Below, in pieces: positions 55,191 through 64,000 of a stretch of DNA of 64,000 nt (position 1 is the stretch's first letter; each line of letters starts with the position of its first letter). The notes under the pieces were generated by a model. It saw only the letters and a list, made by a program, of their open reading frames with translations. It made no database searches and was not told the origin of the DNA. The DNA is from Phoronis australis (taxonomy: Eukaryota > Phoronida > Phoronidae), in NCBI GenBank assembly GCA_002633005.1, contig NMRA01000118.1:372707-436706 (forward strand), written 5' to 3'. The position numbers and the translations under genes are program-made.

Positions 55191-55611
55191 CTTATAAAAC
55201 AGGTTGTTTTCTAAAAACTACTGAATCAAGGCCCGACCGTTATTCCGGAGTGAGATTCACAAGCTATTGAGGGCAAAATAAATTACTTCCTGTTTTAGTC
55301 AACGAATTGATGGAGCCCTGATTATATTCAATGTTCTATCTGCCGATTAAGATCGATCGTGTGTACGAATACATGACACGTACATGTAGAATTCGCGACA
55401 ACAGATTTTTACAATCATTTCAGCAACTGGCTGAATACACTGACGGGTTTTTGTGACAATGACAGTCACGCCGTAAAACATAACCACCGTGTTCACTCAC
55501 GATACCGATCGTTGCCAGTCTCTAAATTTGGCTCCGTATTAAGTAGTTACTATCGCTTACACTATTTGTATCTACATTTCTTATTTGTTATTTCGGTGTG
55601 CGAATTGCTGA

Positions 55612-55770
55612 CTAGTGCCCAGGGGGGCTCGGGGAGCGAATGCACAATGCATAGGCCTTGAACAAACCCCCTTTACCGTTTTATTTTTTTTTTTAGTAAT
55701 AAGGTCCACGAACCCAAAATTTCGAGACACCTCCATCCCTACATCTTAGGACGGGCTCGTGCGTGCTGCG
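55612..55770 (+). mobile_element. Degraded 'GCACCCAG' MITE
   Basis: GTGCCCAGGGGGGCTCGGGG at the left, TTTTTTAGTAATAAGGTCCA internally and GACGGGCTCGTGCGTGCTGC at the right follow the same order as the other family members, with more substitutions. Confidence 0.5.
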
Positions 55771-56060
55771 AAATTCTGGTTATTCCTATGCCCTGACTCA
55801 AAATTCTGGATCCGCCATTGCTTATAATGTTTGTTTCTTAATGTCTCGTTCACTGACAACATTTGGTTGAGTGGCACAGTAAACTTTTATACATGAAACG
55901 ATCATGGGAATGTCAGTAATGATGACGATGATGAGAATAATAATTAGAGCTACATCAACGACCACAAAATATTACTATTAACTAGTATTGCTAATAATGA
56001 TTATATGGTAATAATGATATTAATAACAATAACAATGACAGTGATAACGATAATGATAAC
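55771..56060. other. Intergenic, nothing recognised
   Basis: AT-rich with many ATAAT words leading into the microsatellite. GGATCCGCCATTG at about 55808 is a solitary end of the hAT-like MITE family. Confidence 0.4.
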
Positions 56061-56076
56061 AATAATAATAATGATG

Positions 56077-56122
<46 letters not shown>
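56061..56122 (+). repeat. AAT trinucleotide microsatellite
   Basis: About 62 bases of ATA/AAT repeats, with two ATG interruptions at the left. Confidence 0.95.
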
Positions 56123-56126
<4 letters not shown>

Positions 56127-56535
56127 ATAAGAGACAGTAACAATAATCGCCAGTCATAGATGATGGAGGCGGAGGTGTCATATTCATAGATGATGGTGGC
56201 GACGGCGTTGGCTTCGGCAGCATCGATGGCGGCGGCGGTGATGAGCAGCGATCATTTTTAAACGGTAAAAATGACTGCAGGTCGCCTTTTAACGTTTTTA
56301 ATGCTACACCCTATGAAAAAATGACCATATTGATAGGAAACTCGAATGTAACCACATTTCTAACATTTTCCGAACATACAATGTAATGAAGGCACATCAG
56401 GTGTTAGTACACCGGTCTTCCAATAAAACGATTGACAAGACTGTAATGTGAATTCAGAAATTAAAAACGTACGCACAAACGTACATGGTATTCTCCATTT
56501 ATACCATCAACAGTTCTCTCGTTTCATGAATTGTT

Positions 56536-56792
56536 ATCCTGCGCGCACCCAACCTTTAATGTGGGGGGCTCGAATCTCTATGTACCTCTTGCTAACAAAA
56601 AAGCGGGAGGACAAAAAAACTGGGTACCAACTTCAGGTCTGTGAACTGTGCGTCTGCGCATTTTTTAGTGGTGGACTTTTGTCTCGTTTTATCGAACTTT
56701 TTGATTGTCTGAGGCGGACCTTTTTACCCATTTCGCCAAATGGAGACTCGTTCGAGTCCCCCCGAGCCCCACTCTCCTGAGTGCGTGCATAG
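56536..56792 (+). mobile_element. MITE, 'GCACCCAG' family, complete copy
   Basis: Starts GCGCGCACCCAACCTTTAAT and contains GGGGGGCTCGAATCTCTATG, AAAAAGCGGGAGGACAAAAA, GGTCTGTGAACTGTGCGTCT and TTACCCATTTCGCCAAATGG. It ends in CCCCCCGAGCCCC...GTGCGTGCAT. It is very similar to 22033-22300. Confidence 0.8.
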
Positions 56793-56872
56793 TTATGTTG
56801 TATATATACATAGCGTGCATGGTTATGTTGTATATATACATAGCGTGCATGGTTATGTTGTATATATACATA
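56783..56872 (+). repeat. 30-base tandem repeat, three copies, at a MITE end
   Basis: Units start with GCGTGCATRGTTATGTTG and continue TATATATACATA, at 56783, 56813 and 56843. The first unit's GCGTGCAT is also the terminal repeat of the adjacent MITE. Confidence 0.9.
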
Positions 56873-58317
56873 TATTTAAAAAAATAGTGAGTGCCTCTGG
56901 CTCATACCATGCTGAAAGTTTCCAAGCAGGTCTAAAATCACACGTAGAAAACTACAAGAGCGTAACTTCTCTCTCATGCGAAACGCTTGCAATAATGATA
57001 AGCTTAAAATTATCAGTCTGTGGTGAATTGCGATCAATCAAAATTTGAAATAAAATTGCTCTCAGTGGCATAATTCGCCCTGTTGTCAGTGATACTTCAG
57101 TAATCGATATACCCAAGACTAGAAATTCTGCCCAGAAGTTAATATCTTAACAAACAAAAACAACAAAACCAAGAACTTTGCATTAATTTAATTTTATTCA
57201 GTCTATACTTGTTCGTCAAATATTTACCAACGTTGGGACATGTTTTGTTAACGATGTTTATGATTATTGTAGAGTAACATCAATGGACTTACAAATATTA
57301 TCACTTCATTAAAAATTCTACTGATAAAGTGTATCATTCAGGTAACTATAATACACAATTTTGAATCGTTGCACAAAAGCTCCTTTACGTCTATTGAATG
57401 AATTAAGTGAAAACAAAAGCACGATTTGAGTTCCTTGCATTGGGAATCTTCTGCATTATTTTCTGTCATCGTGATTAAAGCTGCATTTTGACCTGTTAAT
57501 TTGGTTAAGAAGCAAAAATCGAATTTGGTCTTTTGCTCTCGTAAATTTAGTCTCATATAATATCCCTTGCCATGACTGGATTCTGTTTAAGTTACAAACT
57601 CAAGTCACAGGCAATGCGCACATGCGGCAGTTTCCAATTCGCAATTCCTAGGCTTGGCCACACCCAATAAAGCATGCAGCATTTTCTCGAGTCGCTGGTC
57701 ATTCCGATGTCCCCGATGTTAAGGGAAATGGAATCCTATCACTGTAAGGAATATTGTGAGACGGTTTAATACGAGCAAACGGCTTAACTCGATGTTCGTT
57801 TCTAGCGAACTTTTTACATTTCTAAATCAGCTCTTAATTATAACGAATCTGTTGTGTCTTTCCGATTTGAATACAACTCGCTGTTGCTGAAATCAAGGCA
57901 AGTGACTCACCAGTCAAATACGCTTTAAACACTTCTATTTGCCGACTGCGAAAGAAGTATTTTAAAAATGCCCAATGGTGGACAGCACTGATTGCATAAA
58001 AATAGTCCAGACAATACGAAGCGTTTTCATCAATTTTCTTACAAGATTATGCTTTTCTTATGCTTTTATTCTCGGAAAAAAGTCTACGGGGCCATTGAAT
58101 CTCGACTTTGCCGACCATCAGGTATTGCCTCGCTTGCAAGCTCACTTTGCCCGTCACGTGATGCTGAGTTTGGGTATGACATCAAACAACGAAGTATTGT
58201 AGTTGTCCCGCAAAACAGTTGCACTGGTTTGCAGTTATAGCTATGAGGTTATCAAATTTTAACTGAAAACAGATTTGGCCACTCAGAAAAGTAGGACTAT
58301 GAGAAATCGAGTTCTTG
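56873..58317. other. Intergenic, nothing recognised
   Basis: AT-rich sequence with no supported gene, RNA or repeat. Confidence 0.4.
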
Positions 58318-58508
58318 GGCCCGTTCCAAGAAAACTGACTTAGCTAAGACAAATCATAGATTTCACCCAATTTTAAGATAAAACTTAAATTTGTTTCAAG
58401 TCAGTTTCAAAAAGATACTTTAAGTTTGACTTACGTTTTTGACTTAAGTCTTGTCGTAATTTTGACTAACGTACCGGATGTGGAAGTTTCAAAGTTTGGA
58501 AGTTAAAA
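58318..58508 (+). mobile_element. MITE, 'GTTCCAAG' family, truncated copy
   Basis: GGGCCCGTTCCAAGAAAACT at the left and GATGTGGAAGTTTCAAAGTT at the right match the first three quarters of 51424-51670. The right inverted repeat is missing. Confidence 0.65.
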
Positions 58509-61235
58509 ACAAACGGCTCTGTCCGAATATTGACTCATTGTCGAAAACGTGCTTAACGTGTCCATTATCAATTGATAGCGCATTCTCACCCGATAGTGTA
58601 AAACAGACAAAAAATTATCAAGTATGTGTCAAGTGGTATTATCTGCCATGACAGTCGTATTTGATGTCTGTCACTCATGCTGCTGATATACATGTAGGTG
58701 GAAACAGCGTACATCGCGTATACGAGTATATGTAGGTCGTACATCTCCATGTGACCTTGCGGTTTCCGTTGTGAGCGCTCCTTGCGCCTGGTTGGATTTT
58801 TAGCGATGCATGATAAGCGTGTCTGTTCGTAATTGAAGTTCAGCTTTCGTGGTAAGGACTCCCTCTGCGTGGTACGGCGGTGCGTGGTAAGTGCTTCATA
58901 GAGAGAGTCGTAATGGTACTACTCTCTGGCAATGATTCCTCTCTCGGGTGTCTTATTTTCATCCCTACAGGTTAACAACATGCTCGTCAAGGTTGAGTTA
59001 TCTCTACAGCACGTCATTGTTCCATAGCGAAAGCTGGAAAATTCTGGGAATGCATGAAACACGCAATACACTCTGATAGTCCTTCACGTTCGAGCGTCCG
59101 ATGAGCCATTTTTGGTACTAACCAACACACATGAGGCTTTTTGATGCCTGCCGCAACTTTAGAAAAATCTTAACTTAAGGAGAGCACAGAATACGAATCC
59201 AGATCACATTTGGTCTGCCGCAATCTCTTCCAACCACGTCAACGCGATTCTTATGTCGCTTACGTTTCCCCTTCCACTGTTGTCAGAACCATTCATAATG
59301 CAGACAATCCCGTAATACAAAACAGAGAAAACAACAAGGAAAATAGTGAGTAACTTTTGCATTTATGTCACAAAAATAATTCTGAGGAAAATTCAATGCT
59401 CATCCCTAACGTATACTGTTCCCGTGCCATGCCACTTCATTATCGGAGGACAGGATTAGATTTGACGTATCCTCTTATCTCCGCATAATTGTAGTCAAGA
59501 GCAGACTTCAAACGGGGATGCCGCTGTAGCCTGGATCCACAAGATTGTTTCCGCGAAAAATAGCCGCGAGAACGGTGCTATGTCTTATCTAGGAAGTCAT
59601 GTATGTAGTACCTCGAAAGCGACTTCATCTCTGAGTCAGGCCACTGCAAACTTTCTCCTGGTGGTTAACCGCAGAATGATCACGCAGTGAGACGGTGAGT
59701 TTGTGTATTCTACAAAACGCTAGTTCCATCGGGAACGTGTTTCTCCGATGCATACAAACTGCAGGGCTTTATCGGTAGACGTGGACACCGTGGTGTTAGT
59801 TGCTTTTGGCCTCCAGCTAAAGGATTTCTTTATTGTCTTGTGCGTGGACGTCAGCTGCAGCGTGCTGATCGATCTCGAATATGACGACAGCACAATAATT
59901 TCTGGCTACGGAGAAATGTGCTTGGCAAATAAAGGTTCAGTCGAACCTCAACCGGCACCTGGTGCAGAACACTTACTCGAAGAGTAATCCTTAAAACTCT
60001 CCACATTCTCCACGCACAAAAAAGCTTTACCACGCACATTAAAAATTTTGTTTGTGACAAATCCTGTGTTGCGTGGTGAGTGCGCCTTTTTCATGTGTGA
60101 AGATTGTATTGTATGATCAGCGCTCTTCGTGTCTGGTAAGAGTTATGTACGGCGAGAAAAGTGGGTGAAGAGTGGTGAGGGGCCTGCTACGTATTGTGTG
60201 GGGCGGTACAAGGTTCGATATGCACCCCTGATGTATGCTTGTAGATATACATGCATGCGCGCACCTGTATGCATAGCTGTGTAGCTTTCATGCGTGAACA
60301 TACATTCCATACCAACAGCTGGTATTCACTGTTTGCACACTTCGATTGTTGTGCATTGTTGTTTAGGGCACAATGCCTCGTTTCAGCATCAATTTTAACA
60401 ACGCAAACGTGAACGCGCGCGTGCTCCAGACTTACAGAACCATAGACATAACCATTGTGGTTTGGGCACAACAGCTAGGTTTTCAAACATAATGGCGAAT
60501 TTGTGCAAGCAGTGAAATGACGTGTGTAATATTTTTTGTGATAAACTTCGATTTCAAGTTAGCATCTAAACCCCATCAACATTTGCTGCAGACACTTGGG
60601 TTATAGTCATTAGCCTAGGTTATCTTTCAGTTCACCTTTTCCTCAGTAACTGACAAGTCGATAAACTAGATTTCCTTACATCTTCTATGATGTAATGGTA
60701 TCGATTTTGACCATTGATGATATGCAATTGAAGTCCTTGTCAACGCTGACGGAGATTCGTCTTATGAGACGGCACCAGTTATTCAGTAAAGCGGCATTTC
60801 AGTTTGAAGCACTTTAGTTCAGCTACGTTTCCATGCAGTGCGCTTACAGCAATTAAGTGAGTCCAGGTGAGACGAGACAGGTGTTGGAGCTGATATCACG
60901 AAGAGTTCAGTTAAAAGGCGATCGCACTTCGTTGTTTTTGAATGTAGCTTTCTTTGATGCAAATAGCTTGTTTCAGATTGGACTCAGTTTAAATGTGCAC
61001 TCCCGTTTTAAGCAGTCACCCACCGAGTGGCGCGATTTGTTGAAACAACGGCGTGTTTTATAATTATGTCTCAGGCCACGTAACAGTAATTTTCTTTATC
61101 TCTGTTTGAACTCGGGCCCTCGCTATTCACTTACCCAAGACACCGTTTTTATGCTTACAGGTGATCTACTTGGCCAAAACGTCGAGGTTTGATTGTTGCG
61201 TTCGTTGAGTCATCATTCTCAACGCGTTGAAGGAA
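58509..61235. other. Intergenic, nothing recognised
   Basis: Near-unique sequence. Open frames (for example 59748-59987) have no recognisable domain. The right end may contain a promoter for the candidate exon at 61236. Confidence 0.35.
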
Positions 61236-61441
61236 ATGACAGACGAAAGCATAGCACCCGAGAACGGTGGAACCCCTGCTACGACTGATCACACACGAGC
61301 ACGTCAACCGGAAGTTGTAGACGACGAAGATGTTCGTTTGATGGACTCGGACGACGAACGAGAGGAGGTGGAGCGAGACAAGCAATTCAAAAAGCGGCTA
61401 GAGGACATGGATAGACATATATGTTTGCACCAAAGCTGGAG
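61236..61441 (+). CDS. Candidate first coding exon of an unknown acidic protein
   Basis: ATG at 61236 opens a hydrophilic, charged frame: MTDESIAPENGGTPATTD, then VVDDEDVRLMDSDDEREEVE and RDKQFKKRLEDM. The composition (Asp/Glu clusters followed by a basic helix) is typical of an intracellular disordered N-terminus. A possible donor (GAG|GTTAGC) lies at 61441/61442, just before a stop at 61455-61457. There is no homologue that I recognise and no second exon found in the window, so this is tentative. Confidence 0.35.
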
Positions 61442-61457
61442 GTTAGCAGCTATTTGA

Positions 61458-61997
61458 AATTCGCAATATGATTGCAGCCTTTCAATTGCACGTTAGAATA
61501 CACTTGCGATATCACGTACAGTCTTATTCTCGAACCCAGAGTCTATTAGCGTATGAGTCTGGTGTAGATCTCAAAAACAAGACAGTTTGGTGCCCGGGCC
61601 CCCCACCCCGGCCTTGGCTGAGGCAAAAAATAATAAAACAGCAAGAGCGTAGGGAAATGTTGAGTTTATTAATTAACCCGGTAATTAACATTATACGGCG
61701 GAAACAAGATTTAAATGTGTNGGGGGGGGTAAATCACTCAGAAACTCATAATTCTCTCTTTGTCAAACCTTAACTTAAGACGATTTTCCAAAGCAATCGC
61801 GTCATTATTGCCAACACAAAAAACGGATTTGGTCTTTTGGGCAATTGAAGACTATTTTAAATACAGCAAATTTGTTACAAACTGATTGCCAAAAATATAA
61901 AAAGTGTAATAAGCATTACAAAAAGAAGTAGGTTTCGCGCGCAAACGCAGTGGACCATAAACAAGTAGGTCTCTTACTATCAAATTGTGAGTGAAGT
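61458..61997. other. Non-coding stretch
   Basis: AT-rich, with a single N at 61721 followed by a run of G, and a GC-rich patch (GGGCCCCCCACCCCGG) at about 61595. No gene was recognised. Confidence 0.4.
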
Positions 61998-62310
61998 GGT
62001 GTTGGCGCAGCGGTAAAGCACGCGCGCATTACTTGCGATGTCGTGAGTAGAGGCTGTGGTAATTACAGGTTTTCATGTTTGACACGTGCTCCGTGTTTTT
62101 TTTTTCGTTTTCTTTGCCTTTTTTCTTGGATAATACTTCAGGAATCAAGGAAAATGCTTGATTTTTAGAGGAAAAAACAGAAAAAAATTCCTGGGCAAAC
62201 CCCTCTCCCAACGTCCCCCCATTCAGTGCTATGTGCATCTGATCATGCTTTGCGCAAATGTTTTCAGACAAAATGTTGGCCCCCCTTGTGATATCCTAGA
62301 TCCGCCACTG
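61998..62310 (+). mobile_element. tRNA-derived SINE
   Basis: The head reads GTTGGCGCAGCGGTAAAGCA (A box) with a B-box-like GAGTAGAGGCTGTG 30 bases on, a good RNA polymerase III promoter layout. A T-rich stretch follows, and a tail with TAGATCCGCCACTG, a phrase shared with the hAT-like MITE ends. A simple fold into a complete tRNA is not possible. Confidence 0.55.
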
Positions 62311-64000
62311 TGGTAACAGGCTCTTTGCCACGCTAAGCTCCGATCTTTTTGTATGAGTATTTCAGAATTCAACTTGTCTCTTATTTCTTTCATTTTATGT
62401 AATTTTTCAAATATTTATTCGCATTTCCAGCGAGCTCCCATGAGAGGTCTACCTCACAATCGGTGTCGATATTGAGGTGATTAATGTCTACTAATACAGG
62501 AACGATGATGCGTGATTTTCGGAAACAATCCAGCCCTGGGCACCTCTCTATATCTTGCAAACCAGAATATTGGTAAAATCTAGCCTACTCTGCGGGCGCT
62601 GCCGGTAAACAACACAACAATTAAGAAGATCGTTAAACAAAAATCCACCCACATTAGAACCGTTCCGGATTACACACCCGAATCTCGCTGTCGCAATATC
62701 CGTCCTTCCAATGCCAACGAAGTGTCACCGCTGTGCTGTGAGCTGCAACCCCGACGGGAGAAAGTTGGATAAGCTTGACAAACATCTGTTGATACGTGAT
62801 GTAACTCCTTTGCCTTTCCCTCACCAATCAAAGAGAAGACAATGTGGAGCTAGTTGGTAAAACAAGTTCGTTGGGTTAAAGTTGACCCGAACATAATCCC
62901 CTTTCGTGAAAGTATATTTTCAATTCCCGTACTTTTAAACGGTTGAAACCGGGAATATTTCCCCGACAATACCTTACGTCGGCGGTTTCCGACCTGACCT
63001 GTGAAAATGTGCGTGACATTCCACTAAAGCGAGGCCATTAAAACAACGCGCTTTCTTACGTCCGGGGCAAAGAATTCTATCGCTGTGTAATACGGGACAG
63101 CCCTATTAGTACTCAGAACAAGATGTATAATCCTAGGTTGATGTGACGTATTTAGTGTTCTAGTAGCCCTGTCAGTGCATCAAAACCACAAGTCATAAAG
63201 TACTTGACTGTACTTAGACGATTTTGCTCATGGTGGATCATGTACGATAATTACAGAGAAGTACGTTAACACCTCACTTTAGATTTTGCTCTCATGAAAT
63301 TCCGCAGATATAAATTAATTATCAATGATTTTAATTGAATGCTGCTCTTTTTTCTGTAATCCTTTCGAAATGCCCTCTGTGCCGCCCAATCGTAAAACTC
63401 GAGTGACCTGTGAGCTGATCAGTGGGCATGGTGATCACAACTTTTATCCCCGGGGTTTTTCATAGCTCAAGTTACGCTATCATGGTTTTATATTAAGCTG
63501 ATTTATATTAGCTACTTGACGTCATCACTGATTGACCAATTGCTACTTGAATCCGGTGACAGAGATCTACATCAGGCACAAATGCTAAGTGAATCTGGGT
63601 TCGAGGCTATGTAGTTGGTCTTGAAACACGTGACTTCATGATTAATAACTGTTTTGATTTCTTGCTGAAAAAAGACTCATATAGTAGATGTTAATTGTCA
63701 CCATGTAGAGGGACAAACTGCAGTTTGTTTCCCTCGTAAACCAGCAAAGACATTGAGCAACTTAAAAAACTACTTGAATCAGCTTAACCGACAAGCATGA
63801 ATAACGATTGAGGCAAATGGGAAAGCCGCTGACCTAAACCACTCTCACTCTATAGCCTGATAAGGAAGTGGTTTTATCTTCCAGGTAGGTATCCATTGGG
63901 CAACATACTGAACAGGTGATTGACCCACTTAAGCTTAAACACTGACCTAAAACGTTGTCCCTAGGCCCTTTATCATGTCTTTAATAGCTTACTCAATCTG
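62311..64000. other. Right-edge stretch, nothing firmly recognised
   Basis: AT-rich. A short frame from 62711 (MPTKCHRCAVSCNPDGRKLD) has three cysteines but no confident family or splice support. Nothing else can be supported. Confidence 0.35.

Noticed and set aside
59748-59987. 79-codon frame
   Set aside because: No family resemblance and no exon neighbours in phase.
61998-62070. Functional tRNA gene
   Set aside because: A and B boxes are recognisable, but the acceptor and anticodon stems do not pair, so a SINE is the better call.
62711-62860. Cysteine-containing frame resembling a THAP start
   Set aside because: Only MPTKC...C is suggestive. The HRFP and Cys-x2-His parts of a THAP domain are absent.

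Overview
This window is from an invertebrate animal nuclear genome. Genes are split by long AT-rich introns with GT–AG splice sites, the products are animal families (choline kinase, a KCTD/BTB protein, a THAP-domain protein), and the spaces between them are full of decayed transposons, including LINE and Penelope-type elements. The species cannot be fixed from the sequence; a marine deuterostome or lophotrochozoan would fit. There are no prokaryotic operons, ribosome binding sites or CRISPR arrays.

Layout, left to right. Positions 753-7724, minus strand: the first five coding exons (316 residues) of a secreted protein with a clear signal peptide that I do not recognise; the gene continues past the left edge. 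Its introns hold a short inverted-repeat element, a degenerate telomere-like block and the 3' end of a LINE. 10584-11404: a large inverted repeat with 285-base arms. 14931-15698, minus strand: an intact single-exon coding region for a 255-residue KCTD/BTB protein, with a degraded Penelope-like (GIY-YIG) fragment just upstream. 17831-21747: a possible composite DNA element holding a frameshifted THAP-domain gene, an assembly gap and a repeat array. 20221-29872: two near-identical copies of about 5 kb, joined by a single N, most simply two haplotype versions of one locus placed end to end. 29994-45809, plus strand: a complete choline kinase gene in nine coding exons (377 residues). 45810-64000: mostly non-coding, with small DNA transposons, a rearranged THAP-element copy, a second large repeat array (53985-55190), microsatellites, a tRNA-like SINE and one possible first exon near 61236.

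The most unusual signal is a repeat family with a period of about 145 bases, close to nucleosome core length, arranged as a three-monomer higher-order unit of about 435 bases. Each monomer carries a site built on CCACTAGGKGGC. Several sites match the bilaterian CTCF core consensus CCASYAGRKGGCRS at every position. Arrays occur in both orientations and form converging pairs. Older decayed copies lie at 11407 and inside choline kinase intron 1. I infer a mobile repeat that spreads regularly spaced CTCF-like sites; binding has not been shown.

The genes show no shared pathway. Choline kinase catalyses the first step of the CDP-choline (Kennedy) pathway, the KCTD protein probably acts as a cullin-3 adaptor, and the left-edge protein enters the secretory pathway.
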